A stretch of DNA of 64,000 nt. It comes from Bradyrhizobium sp. SZCCT0153. GTDB lineage: Bacteria; Pseudomonadota; Alphaproteobacteria; Rhizobiales; Xanthobacteraceae. Position 1 is the stretch's first letter, and every line of letters starts with the position of its first letter. The stretch spans positions 1 to 64,000 of the forward strand of contig NZ_JAFCKS010000015.1 of assembly GCF_018129995.1 (NCBI RefSeq), read 5' to 3'. Below are positions 17,742-25,849 of the stretch, in pieces. The translations under genes and the position numbers were made by a program. The notes beneath the pieces were generated by a model, which was not told the DNA's origin, did no database searches, and was given only the letters and a program-made list of their open reading frames with translations.

Positions 17742-18044
17742 TCAGTGTCCCCTGCCGCGCGGCGTCGTGGTGCCGGTATCTGTGGGACGCTCGATCTCGG
17801 CCTGGAACATCTCGAGGATCCGGTTCAAGGCGTCGTCCTCGGTAAATTCGCTCTCGCGCGCATAGGCGCGCGCGGCGTGGCGGGCGAGATCGACCAGCAG
17901 CAGGCCCCACATGTCGGGCTCTTCAAAGGCCCGCTGGAACGCCATCGACAACCCGCCGTCCAGCACGAATACGCGCAGGATCTCGACCGCATCATCACGG
18001 GCGAGGACGTCGGGTGGCAACGGCTGCTCCTTCGGGCCCGCCAT
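17742..18044 (-). CDS. DUF5076-family protein
   Basis: A 100-residue acidic soluble protein starting MAGPKEQPLPPDV, with a helical core (LSMAFQRAFEEPDMWGLLLVDLARHAARAY) matching my memory of the DUF5076 family, which sits next to pdh genes in rhizobia. The ATG at 18044 lies just after the pdhB stop at 18049. No catalytic motif is evident. Co-transcription between pdhB and the deaminase suggests an accessory to the complex, but this is only positional inference. Confidence 0.7.
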   Translation of the reverse strand: MAGPKEQPLPPDVLARDDAVEILRVFVLDGGLSMAFQRAFEEPDMWGLLLVDLARHAARAYARESEFTEDDALNRILEMFQAEIERPTDTGTTTPRGRGH

Positions 18045-18048
18045 GGGT

Positions 18049-19434
18049 CTACCTGTAGCAGACGGCTTTGGCGGCCTCGACCACTTCGGCCACCGAGGGC
18101 AGCGCGAGCTTCTCCAGGTTCGCTGCATAGGGCATCGGCACGTCCTTGCCGGACACGCGGGTCACAGGCGCATCCAGATAGTCGAACGCGTTCTCCATGA
18201 TCCGCGCGGCGATCTCGGCGCCGACGCCGCTCTGGGCCCAGCCCTCCTCCACCGTGACGGCGCGGCCGGTCTTCTTCACCGAGTTGATGATGGTCTCGGT
18301 GTCCATCGGCCGCAGCGTGCGCAGATCGATCACCTCCGCCTCGATGCCGTCCTTGGCGAGCTCGTCGGCGGCCTTGAGCGCGTAGGTCATGCCGTTCGAC
18401 CAGGAGATCAGCGTGACATGGGAGCCCGCGCGCACGATGCGCGCCTTGCCGATCGGGATCACGAAATCGTCGAGCTTCGGCACCTCGCCGGTGTGGCCGT
18501 ACAGCACCTCGTTCTCGAGGAAGATCACGGGATTGGGATCGCGGATCGCGGCCTTGAGCAGGCCCTTGTAATCGGCGGCCGAGAACGGTGCGACGACCTT
18601 GAGACCCGGGACGCTGGAGTACCAGGCCGAGTAATCCTGGCTGTGCTGGGCGGCGACGCGCGCAGCGGCACCGTTGGGTCCGCGGAACACGATCGAGCAG
18701 CCCATCTGGCCGCCGGACATGTAGAGCGTCTTGGCGGCGGAGTTGATGATATGGTCGATTGCCTGCATGGCGAAGTTGAAGGTCATGAATTCGACGATCG
18801 GCTTCAAGCCGGTCATGGCGGCGCCGACGCCGACGCCGGCAAAGCCATGCTCGGTGATCGGGGTGTCGATCACGCGCTTGGCGCCGAATTCCTGCAGGAG
18901 GCCCTGCGTGACCTTGTAGGCGCCCTGATATTCGGCGACCTCTTCGCCCATCACGAACACGTCGGCGTCACGGCGCATTTCCTCGGCCATGGCATCGCGC
19001 AAAGCTTCGCGGATGGTCTGGGTGATCATCTCGGTGCCGGCGGGCACTTCGGGATCGGGCTCGGCGACAGCCTGCGGCGCCGGAGCGGCCTTGGATTCAG
19101 AAGCCTTGGACTCAGACGCCTTGGGCGCGGGCGCCTCGGCCTTTGCGGCGGCGGGTGGCGCGGGCGCCTTGGCGAGATCGGAGGCACTCTCGCCATCGGC
19201 AAGGATGGTCGCGATCGGAGTGTTCACGGCAACGTCGGCGGTGCCTTCGGGGATCAGGATCTTGCCGAGCGTGCCCTCATCGGTCGCCTCGACCTCCATG
19301 GTGGCCTTGTCGGTCTCGATCTCGGCGATGACGTCGCCGGACTTGATCGTCTCGCCCTCTTTTTTCAGCCACTTGGCGAGGTTGCCCTTTTCCATCGTGG
19401 GCGACAACGCGGGCATCAGCACTTGAATTGGCAT
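18049..19434 (-). CDS. pdhB: pyruvate dehydrogenase E1 beta subunit with N-terminal lipoyl domain
   Basis: The 461-residue subunit begins with a complete lipoyl domain (residues 1-80, lipoylation lysine K43 in ETDKATMEVE) joined by an Ala/Pro/Lys linker (about 88-135, with SESKASESKA repeats) to a transketolase-type E1beta domain (EEVAEYQGAYKVTQGL, ITEHGFAGVGVGAAM). With PdhA it decarboxylates pyruvate using thiamine diphosphate. A lipoyl domain on E1beta as well as E2 is typical of alphaproteobacterial complexes. Confidence 0.95.
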   Translation of the reverse strand: MPIQVLMPALSPTMEKGNLAKWLKKEGETIKSGDVIAEIETDKATMEVEATDEGTLGKILIPEGTADVAVNTPIATILADGESASDLAKAPAPPAAAKAEAPAPKASESKASESKAAPAPQAVAEPDPEVPAGTEMITQTIREALRDAMAEEMRRDADVFVMGEEVAEYQGAYKVTQGLLQEFGAKRVIDTPITEHGFAGVGVGAAMTGLKPIVEFMTFNFAMQAIDHIINSAAKTLYMSGGQMGCSIVFRGPNGAAARVAAQHSQDYSAWYSSVPGLKVVAPFSAADYKGLLKAAIRDPNPVIFLENEVLYGHTGEVPKLDDFVIPIGKARIVRAGSHVTLISWSNGMTYALKAADELAKDGIEAEVIDLRTLRPMDTETIINSVKKTGRAVTVEEGWAQSGVGAEIAARIMENAFDYLDAPVTRVSGKDVPMPYAANLEKLALPSVAEVVEAAKAVCYR

Positions 19435-19464
19435 ATCGACTCCAAAAGAAAGCTTGCGCGCGTT

Positions 19465-20487
19465 TTAGCGGTAAACGTCGGTCCAGAGCTCGGCGGCATC
19501 CGGCTCGGGATCATGCTGGGCAAAGTCGGCGGACGCGTTGACGATGTCGCGTACCTCGGCGTCGATTGCCTTGAGATCGGCCTCGCTGACCTTGGCCGCG
19601 AGCAGGCGGTTGCGCACCTGCTCGATCGGGTCCTGGTCGTGGCGGACCTTCTCGACCTCCTCGCGCGTGCGGTATTTCGCAGGGTCGGACATCGAGTGGC
19701 CGCGATAGCGGTAGGTCTGCATCTCCAGAATCATCGGTCCCTTGCCGGCGCGGCACCAGGCGGCAGCCTCGTCGCCGGCAGCCTTCACGGCGCGGACATC
19801 CATGCCGTCGACCTGGAGGCCGGGGATGTTGAAGGACGCGCCGCGCTTGGAGAAATCCTGCTGCGCCGAAGCGCGCGAGACCGACGTGCCCATGGCATAG
19901 CGGTTGTTCTCGATGACGTAGATCACTGGCAGCTTCCAGAGCTCCGCCATGTTGAAGCTCTCATAGACCTGGCCCTGGTTGGCCGCGCCGTCGCCGAAAT
20001 AGGTGACGCTGACATTGTCATTGCTGCGATAGTGATTGGCGAAGGCAAGCCCGGTGCCCAGCGAAACCTGGGCGCCGACGATGCCGTGGCCGCCGTAGAA
20101 GTGCTTCTCCTTGCTGAACATGTGCATGGAGCCGCCCTTTCCCTTGGAATAGCCGCCACGGCGCCCGGTGAGCTCGGCCATGACGCCGTTGGCGTCCATG
20201 CCGGTGGCGAGCATGTGGCCGTGGTCGCGATAGCCGGTGATGACCTGATCGCCCTGCTTCAGGGCCATCTGCATGCCGACCACCACGGCCTCCTGGCCGA
20301 TATAGAGATGGCAGAAGCCGCCGATCGCACCCATGCCGTAGAGCTGGCCGGCCTTTTCCTCGAACCGCCGGATCAGGAGCATGTCGCGGAGCGCCTTGAG
20401 CTCCTGCTCCCTGGTGAATTCCGGGGGCGAGCCGCCGTCGGTCTTGTCCTGTGCAGTGCTTGCGGCGGCTTTCTTGGGTGCGGCCAT
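19465..20487 (-). CDS. pdhA: pyruvate dehydrogenase E1 alpha subunit
   Basis: The 340-residue protein contains the thiamine-diphosphate-binding motif GDGAANQGQVYESFNMA and the active-site loop with YRGHSMSDPAKYR. Its N-terminus is Ala/Lys-rich and probably disordered. With PdhB it forms the alpha2beta2 E1 of the complex that feeds acetyl-CoA to the citrate cycle. It is the first gene of the pdh operon, so the promoter lies in 20488-20755. Confidence 0.95.
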   Translation of the reverse strand: MAAPKKAAASTAQDKTDGGSPPEFTREQELKALRDMLLIRRFEEKAGQLYGMGAIGGFCHLYIGQEAVVVGMQMALKQGDQVITGYRDHGHMLATGMDANGVMAELTGRRGGYSKGKGGSMHMFSKEKHFYGGHGIVGAQVSLGTGLAFANHYRSNDNVSVTYFGDGAANQGQVYESFNMAELWKLPVIYVIENNRYAMGTSVSRASAQQDFSKRGASFNIPGLQVDGMDVRAVKAAGDEAAAWCRAGKGPMILEMQTYRYRGHSMSDPAKYRTREEVEKVRHDQDPIEQVRNRLLAAKVSEADLKAIDAEVRDIVNASADFAQHDPEPDAAELWTDVYR

Positions 20488-20755
20488 GGGAATTCCGGGT
20501 CAGAGAAAACTTCAGCCCTCTCTAACCCAAGTCAAACGCCGTTGGAAAGCACCGCGGCGGCATGGCACGACTTTCATTATGCCGCACTGCAACGTGATCG
20601 TAATATTGCAAAATCTTTGGCGCCGATCGGGCAACAAATCCATGCGCGGACGCCGCCTGCGCAGATTCGTGGGCCCGGTCAAGAAGCGTGGGGCCATATT
20701 AAGTCCCGCCATTCGGAACGGGCGGCGCGGAACAGCGCCGCCCTCCCCTGCACGA
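20488..20755. other. promoter-bearing intergenic region upstream of pdhA
   Basis: These 268 bases lie between the aldehyde dehydrogenase stop and pdhA. The stretch 20570-20640 is AT-rich relative to its surroundings (it contains TATTGCAAAATC) and is the likely pdhA promoter area, read on the minus strand. No confident operator or coding frame was seen. Confidence 0.35.
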
Positions 20756-22273
20756 TCAGAAGAAGCCGAGCTTCTTCGGACTGTAGCTGACCAGGAGGTT
20801 CTTGGTCTGCTGGTAGTGATCGAGCATCATCTTGTGGTTCTCGCGCCCGACACCCGACTGCTTGTATCCGCCGAAGGCCGCATGCGCAGGGTATGCATGG
20901 TAGCAGTTGGTCCAGACCCGCCCGGCCTGGATCGCCCGGCCGAAGCGGTAGCAGCGATTGGCATCGCGGCTCCAGACGCCGGCGCCCAGGCCGTAGAGCG
21001 TGTCGTTGGCGATCGCGAGCGCTTCATCGTCGGTCTTGAAGGTCGTGACCGAGACCACGGGCCCAAAGATCTCTTCCTGGAAGATCCGCATCTTGTTGTG
21101 GCCCTCGAACACCGTCGGCTGAACGTAGAAGCCGCCGGAGAGATCGCCGCCGAGCTCGGCGCGACCACCGCCGGCCAGCACCTTGGCGCCCTCCTGCTTG
21201 CCGATATCGATATAGGAGAGGATTTTCGCGAGCTGCTCGCCGGAAGCCTGTGCGCCGATCATGGTGTCGGCGGCACGCGGATCGCCCTGCTTGATGGCAG
21301 CGACGCGCTTCAGCGCCCGCTCCATGAAGCGGTCGTAGATGTCGGCGTGGACCAGTGCCCGGCTCGGACAGGTGCAGACCTCGCCCTGGTTCAGCGCGAA
21401 CATGACGAAGCCTTCGATTGCCTTGTCGAAGAAATCGTCGTCCTCGGCGGCGACGTCGCTGAAGAAGATGTTCGGCGACTTGCCGCCAAGCTCCAGCGTG
21501 ACCGGAATGAGGTTCTGGCTGGCATATTGCATGATCAGCCGGCCGGTCGTGGTCTCGCCGGTGAAGGCGATCTTGGCGATCCGCGGGCTCGAGGCGAGCG
21601 GCTTGCCGGCTTCAAGGCCAAAGCCGTTGACGATGTTGAGGACGCCGGGCGGCAGCAGATCGGCGATGATCTCGGCCCAGACCATGATCGAAGCCGGGGT
21701 CTGCTCAGCCGGCTTGAGCACGACGCAATTGCCGGCCGCGAGCGCGGGCGCGAGCTTCCAGCACGCCATCAGCAGCGGGAAGTTCCAGGGAATGATCTGG
21801 CCGACCACGCCGAGCGGCTCGTGGAAGTGATAGGCGATGGTGTCGTGATCGATCTCGCCGATCGAACCTTCCTGGCCGCGCACCACGCCGGCGAAATAGC
21901 GGAAGTGATCGATCGCGAGCGGCAGGTCGGCGGCGCGGGTCTCGCGGATCGGCTTGCCGTTGTCCCAGGTCTCGGCGATCGCGAGCCGCTCGAGGTTTTC
22001 TTCCATGCGGTCGGCGATCTTGTTCAGGACCGCGGCGCGCTCGGCGACGCTGGTGCGGCCCCAGGCGTCCTTGGCGGCATGCGCCGCGTCGAGGGCGGCT
22101 TCGACATCCTGCGCGTCGGAGCGCGCAATCTTGCAGACGATCTGGCCGTTCACCGGCGAGGCATTGTCGAAATATCTGCCCGAGATCGGTGCGACGAACT
22201 TGCCGCCGATGAAGTTGTCGTAGCGTTCGGCGAAGGGAACCTTGGTGACGCTGAGGAATTCCACCTTGTTCAT
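20756..22273 (-). CDS. NAD-dependent (acet)aldehyde dehydrogenase, ExaC/AcoD type
   Basis: The 505-residue enzyme has the ALDH fold motifs: NAD-binding PWNFPLL and FTGETTTG, the general-base glutamate in LELGGKSPN, and the catalytic cysteine region GEVCTCPSRAL near residue 300. It closely matches the ExaC/AcoD group that oxidises acetaldehyde from ethanol or acetoin breakdown to acetate. It lies directly downstream of an AcoR-like regulator gene, with a perfect palindrome between them that probably serves as the operator. Confidence 0.9.
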   Translation of the reverse strand: MNKVEFLSVTKVPFAERYDNFIGGKFVAPISGRYFDNASPVNGQIVCKIARSDAQDVEAALDAAHAAKDAWGRTSVAERAAVLNKIADRMEENLERLAIAETWDNGKPIRETRAADLPLAIDHFRYFAGVVRGQEGSIGEIDHDTIAYHFHEPLGVVGQIIPWNFPLLMACWKLAPALAAGNCVVLKPAEQTPASIMVWAEIIADLLPPGVLNIVNGFGLEAGKPLASSPRIAKIAFTGETTTGRLIMQYASQNLIPVTLELGGKSPNIFFSDVAAEDDDFFDKAIEGFVMFALNQGEVCTCPSRALVHADIYDRFMERALKRVAAIKQGDPRAADTMIGAQASGEQLAKILSYIDIGKQEGAKVLAGGGRAELGGDLSGGFYVQPTVFEGHNKMRIFQEEIFGPVVSVTTFKTDDEALAIANDTLYGLGAGVWSRDANRCYRFGRAIQAGRVWTNCYHAYPAHAAFGGYKQSGVGRENHKMMLDHYQQTKNLLVSYSPKKLGFF

Positions 22274-22385
22274 TGATCACTCCCGATGTTTGCTGTTTGC
22301 GCAATTCGTCGCGTGGTCGCGACTTGCGCCGACGATGATGCGGGAGGCGTTTGTTGTCAGCCCGGGCGGGAGCGATGGAGGAGCG

Positions 22386-22411
22386 CACCTGTCGCAGTTC
22401 TGCGACAGGTG
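22386..22411. promoter_or_regulatory. palindromic operator upstream of the aldehyde dehydrogenase gene
   Basis: Perfect 11-base inverted arms CACCTGTCGCA and TGCGACAGGTG separated by GTTC lie in the 172-base gap between the regulator and the aldehyde dehydrogenase. The core TGTCGCA-N4-TGCGACA is the kind of site bound by AcoR/Fis-type activators. It is about 113 bases before the dehydrogenase start. I found no sigma-54 GG-N10-GC promoter between it and the gene. Confidence 0.6.
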
Positions 22412-22445
22412 GTGCAGCGCCACTGAAGGCGGGAGACGCGATGGC

Positions 22446-23405
22446 TCAGTGGTTCAGCTCGAACCGCTTCAGCTTCCGGTGCAGCGTGGCACGGCTGACG
22501 CCGAGGGCCTTGGCGGCCGCCGACACATTGCCACTGGCGCGCAGGAGCGCCCGCTGCAGCACCGCGCGCTGACCGCCGGCGAGGTGGTCGCGCGCGGTAT
22601 CGCCGCCCAACAGATCCGCCGCAGGCACCGGCTGCAACGGCCGGCCGGGCGCGATCCCGAGGCTCACCCGGGCGGAGCGGGTGGCGCCGATCACGAGATC
22701 GTCCGCATCGACTGCGACGAGGCCGCTGCACTGTCCGTCCGCAGCGGGCGTCAGTACGATGCGGGCGTGGGCGAAAGCCCTGCGAAACAGATCAGCCTCG
22801 ATGCGCCTCGCCGCCTCGCATGCCGCCAGCGCGATCAGATTGGAAAACGCATCGGTGCGGTCGGCCCGGCAGGAGGAGACGTCGAGCACGCCGGCAAAGG
22901 CCGCCTCATGGTCGTAGATCGGTACCGCGGTGCAGCTCAGAAGCGTGTTGCGCGTGAAGAAGTGCTGGTCGCGGTCGATCGTCAGCGGACGCTGCTCGAC
23001 GACACAGGTGCCGATGCCATTGGTTCCTTCATGCTCCTCGCTCCAGAGCGCACCGGTCCACAGGCCCCAGGACTGGAATGTGGCATCGTCTGCCGGTGTG
23101 CCGCGACGGTCGACCGGCACGCCCTCGCCGTCTGCGAGCAGCACACAGCAGCCGCTCGCACCAACCGCCTGATAGAGCCGGTCCATCGCGCCTTGCGCGG
23201 CGGCCAGCAGCGGCGCGATTCGCTCGCGCGCCTGGTGCAGCTCCACCTCTGTCAGCCGCATCGGCGAGGTACGGCCGGCGGGATCGAGATGGTGCAATCT
23301 GGAGGAACGGCGCCACGAGGCCACGAGCGCGGACCGTGCCGCCTGGCCTGACGCGATGGCGGCCTCGACACGGGCCGCGTGATGCCGGCACATTGGCCCA
23401 TTCAT
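22446..23405 (-). CDS. AcoR-like GAF/Fis-type transcriptional regulator lacking an AAA+ domain
   Basis: The 319-residue product has an N-terminal AcoR-like region (SWRRSSRLHHLDP), a GAF-like sensor (NGIGTCVVEQRPLTIDRDQHF at about 120-140), a middle region, and a C-terminal Fis-type helix-turn-helix (GNVSAAAKALGVSRATLHRKLK). No Walker A GESGTGKE or GAFTGA motif exists, so it cannot act as a sigma-54 ATPase. The ATG at 23405 has a GGAGGAAACAG ribosome binding site and is preferred over 23450. It probably controls the downstream aldehyde dehydrogenase gene. Confidence 0.85.
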   Translation of the reverse strand: MNGPMCRHHAARVEAAIASGQAARSALVASWRRSSRLHHLDPAGRTSPMRLTEVELHQARERIAPLLAAAQGAMDRLYQAVGASGCCVLLADGEGVPVDRRGTPADDATFQSWGLWTGALWSEEHEGTNGIGTCVVEQRPLTIDRDQHFFTRNTLLSCTAVPIYDHEAAFAGVLDVSSCRADRTDAFSNLIALAACEAARRIEADLFRRAFAHARIVLTPAADGQCSGLVAVDADDLVIGATRSARVSLGIAPGRPLQPVPAADLLGGDTARDHLAGGQRAVLQRALLRASGNVSAAAKALGVSRATLHRKLKRFELNH

Positions 23406-23452
23406 CACTGTTTCCTCCGGATGGCAGTCTAGGCTGTGCCCGCACGGCACGG

Positions 23453-23466
23453 TTGATCTGCGTCAA
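23453..23466. promoter_or_regulatory. FNR/FixK-like box upstream of the regulator gene
   Basis: The sequence TTGATCTGCGTCAA matches the FNR/FixK pattern TTGAT-N4-ATCAA except for one base in the right half. Its centre is about 54 bases upstream of the regulator start, which would fit activation at -41.5 with a very short leader. It suggests low-oxygen control of the regulator and the aldehyde dehydrogenase, if functional. Confidence 0.5.
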
Positions 23467-23579
23467 CTTGGAGCGGCAGCGGCGGAAGCCATGAGCCCGT
23501 TGCGGCCCTGCCGTCAAGGCGGCCGTCCCGTTCCAGATCTACGACTTTGGGACGTGTTTTTCGAAAATTGCGGTCGGCG

Positions 23580-23897
23580 CTATTTCGCCGGGATCATTCG
23601 AACAAGATCGTGCGGATTGACATAGTCGAGCTGGAAGCGCGCCCGCTCGTCGAGCATGTCCGGATCGATCCGCGAGGTGCGCAGCAACGAGACGCGCTGC
23701 TCGCTCCTGGCGCGCTCGCGCTTGAGCTGCGCCAGCTCGCTCGTCAGCGCGATGATCTCCTGGTCGAGTTCCTGACGCGCATTGAGGCCGTATTTGCCGG
23801 TGTAGGCATTGACGCCGAAATAGCCGACGATGGCGGCCGCCATCGCATAGAGGGCAAGGCCGGTCAGGATCGATTTCAGGCGCGCGCGAGAGACCAT
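23580..23897 (-). CDS. ftsB: FtsB/DivIC-type septum formation protein
   Basis: A 105-residue bitopic protein with one membrane helix (about residues 10-28), a coiled coil (about 38-70, LDQEIIALTSELAQLKRERA) and the DivIC-family C-terminus PDMLDERARFQLDYVNPHDLVRM. FtsB bridges FtsL and FtsQ in the divisome. The ATG at 23897 is preferred because the longer frame from 23960 adds a stretch unlike the family. Its position near eno and pdhA is the usual alphaproteobacterial one. Confidence 0.9.
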   Translation of the reverse strand: MVSRARLKSILTGLALYAMAAAIVGYFGVNAYTGKYGLNARQELDQEIIALTSELAQLKRERARSEQRVSLLRTSRIDPDMLDERARFQLDYVNPHDLVRMIPAK

Positions 23898-23960
23898 CCT
23901 GGGAAGATGGGACAGGTTGGTTAAGGGAGTGCTAATTGCGGCTCCTGCCCGAACCACCAA

Positions 23961-23993
23961 TCGTCGTGCCCGGGGTTGTCCCGGGCATGACGA
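23961..23993. repeat. GC-rich hairpin repeat between ftsB and the flavin reductase gene
   Basis: Arms of 14 bases centred on TGCCCGGG-GTTGT-CCCGGGCA form a stable hairpin with one mismatch. It resembles the GC-rich palindromic repeats scattered between Bradyrhizobium genes. It lies downstream of the flavin reductase on the minus strand and may stop or protect its transcript; there is no T-run, so a simple intrinsic terminator is not supported. Confidence 0.5.
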
Positions 23994-24010
23994 AGACTTG
24001 GGTGTCGGCT

Positions 24011-24562
24011 TCAGCCGTGGTGCTTTGCGACGTGCGTGGCGAAGGCGTCGATATAGGCCTGGAGCACACCCTTCAGCGAGTCCTTGGCCAGATTGCCGTC
24101 GGCATCAAAAGCGTCGCCGACTGCGTTCAGATAGATCTCTGGCTGCTGCATGATCGGGCCGGCGATGCCCGGCAGGATGTTCTGGAGCGTCTTGGCAGCG
24201 CTGACGCCGCCGAGCGGGCCCGGCGAGTTCGAGACGATGCCGACCGGCTTGCCGTTGAACGAGCTCTTGCCGTAGGGCCGCGAGGCGACGTCGATCGCGT
24301 TCTTGAGAACACCCGGGATCGCGCGATTGTATTCGGGGGTGACGAAGATAACGCCGTCAGACCTCTGGAGCTTTTCGCGGAAGGCCAGCCAGTCGGCCGG
24401 CGGCGCGCCCTCGAGATCCTGGTTGAAGAACGAGATGCCCGCCGGCGTGACGACCTCGAGCTTGAGCGAGGCCGGCGCGAGCTTTGCCAGCGCGTTGGCG
24501 ATCTTCAGCGAAAAGCTGTCCTTGCGCAGGCTGCCGGCGATCGCGACGATGTTGTAGGCCAT
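24011..24562 (-). CDS. NADPH-dependent FMN reductase (chromate/quinone reductase family)
   Basis: The 183-residue flavodoxin-like protein starts MAYNIVAIAGSLRKDSFS, the FMN phosphate-binding loop of the YieF/ChrR family, and contains the family segments FVTPEYNRAIPGVLKNAID and SPGPLGG. These enzymes reduce quinones or other acceptors by two electrons using NADPH, limiting oxidative stress. The ATG at 24562 begins right at the fold; the frame to 24658 would add an unlikely Pro/Cys-rich lead. It stands alone between the MBL hydrolase and ftsB on the minus strand. Confidence 0.88.
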   Translation of the reverse strand: MAYNIVAIAGSLRKDSFSLKIANALAKLAPASLKLEVVTPAGISFFNQDLEGAPPADWLAFREKLQRSDGVIFVTPEYNRAIPGVLKNAIDVASRPYGKSSFNGKPVGIVSNSPGPLGGVSAAKTLQNILPGIAGPIMQQPEIYLNAVGDAFDADGNLAKDSLKGVLQAYIDAFATHVAKHHG

Positions 24563-24736
24563 GGGGTGTCCTTGAAAGCTTGAGGGAAGTGCCGCGCGGC
24601 ACTTAAGCGACCTCGGGGGATGGATGCAAGTGCATGGACCCCTCCGATTTGGAAACACTGCGTTTCTGAAACAATCGCCCCAAAAATCAGGCCGCCAGAC
24701 GGCGGCCCGATCCTTCGCGCAAACGTCGAGCCCGGA

Positions 24737-25735
24737 TCAGATCGTCGGATTCCACGCCGACGGGATCAGGCGGTACTTGGCGCCGTCCTTCTCGACATGG
24801 CCGACCGAGGGAAAGGTGAAGTGGAAGCCGATCACGGTCGCCTTCTCGGCCGCCGCCATGTCGTAGAATTTATGGCGGGTTGCCTGCGCCATCGCGGCGT
24901 CGGTGTCGAACACCACGTGCCAGTCCGGATTGCGCAGGAAGAATTCCGGAATGTTGGTGACGTCCGACTGGATCAGCACCTTGGCATCGCCCGAGGCGAC
25001 CGCGAACGAGGTGTGACCCGGCGTGTGGCCCGGTGTCGCGATCGAGGTGATGCCCGGCGCGACCTCCTTGCCCCAATCGTACTTCGTGACCTTGGATTCG
25101 AGGCCGGCAAAGGTCTTCTTCACGTTGGCAAAGTAGTTCTTCATCATCGCGTTGGGCTCGGCCTTGGCGGCGTTCTCCTCGCTGGTCCAGAACTCCCAGT
25201 CCTTGCCCGGCACCATGATCTCGGCATTCGGGAAGGCGAGTGCGCCGTCGGCCAAACGGATGCCGTTGGTGTGGTCGGGATGCAGATGCGACAGCAGCAC
25301 GACGTCGATGCTCTTCGGGTCGACGCCGGCAGCCTGGAGATTTTGCAGCGTGCGGCCGACCGCGCCCTTGCTGGGCTCGAGATTGGCGACGCCGTTGCCG
25401 GTGTCGATCAGCACGAGCTTGCTGCCGGTGTTGATCAGCTGCGGATTGAACGGCACCGTGACCATACCCTTCGGCATGTAGGACGCCTCGCCCGCGGCGA
25501 GCGCCTCGTCCTTCGGCACGTTGACGACGAACTTGTCCGGCATCGGGAAGGTGCGCGCACCGTCATTGATCGAGGTGCACTCGTAGGACCCAACCTTGTA
25601 GCGATAGAAGCCCGGCGCCTGCGTGCCAGTTTGCGGCACTGAGGCATTCGCAATATTCGGCCGAAGCCCGGTAACGGCAGCCGCGCCGACGGCAGCGGCA
25701 CCTGCGAGCAGGTGGCGGCGATTGAGGTCAGTCAT
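24737..25735 (-). CDS. exported MBL-fold metallo-hydrolase
   Basis: The 332-residue product starts MTDLNRRHLLAGAAAVGAAAV, a twin-arginine-like signal (an RR pair followed by a hydrophobic run), and contains the metallo-beta-lactamase motif HLHPDHTNG together with DTGNG and TPGHTPGHTS. It should bind two metals in the periplasm and hydrolyse an unknown ester, lactone or phosphate substrate. The ATG at 25735 has an AAGGGGA ribosome binding site, which rules in favour of this start over 25756. Family members include lactonases, but the substrate cannot be read here. Confidence 0.85.
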   Translation of the reverse strand: MTDLNRRHLLAGAAAVGAAAVTGLRPNIANASVPQTGTQAPGFYRYKVGSYECTSINDGARTFPMPDKFVVNVPKDEALAAGEASYMPKGMVTVPFNPQLINTGSKLVLIDTGNGVANLEPSKGAVGRTLQNLQAAGVDPKSIDVVLLSHLHPDHTNGIRLADGALAFPNAEIMVPGKDWEFWTSEENAAKAEPNAMMKNYFANVKKTFAGLESKVTKYDWGKEVAPGITSIATPGHTPGHTSFAVASGDAKVLIQSDVTNIPEFFLRNPDWHVVFDTDAAMAQATRHKFYDMAAAEKATVIGFHFTFPSVGHVEKDGAKYRLIPSAWNPTI

Positions 25736-25849
25736 GGAAAGTCCCCTTCTGAGCACTGCGGTTTTCCGCTTTCATTGGCGGCGGAATAATCTCCCGCCGC
25801 GCTCAGAAGGCAAGACCTTCTTTCGGTGACGTGCCGCCGCACATCACGA

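Noticed and set aside
17911..20790. Very long forward frame (959 aa) over the pdhA-pdhB genes
   Set aside because: It mirrors pdhB and pdhA on the other strand, is rich in Gly, His and Asp, and has no recognisable domain.
22274..22385. Possible sigma-54 promoter before the aldehyde dehydrogenase gene
   Set aside because: No GG-N10-GC with a TGGCAC-N5-TTGC-like sequence was found on the minus strand, in line with the regulator lacking an AAA+ domain.
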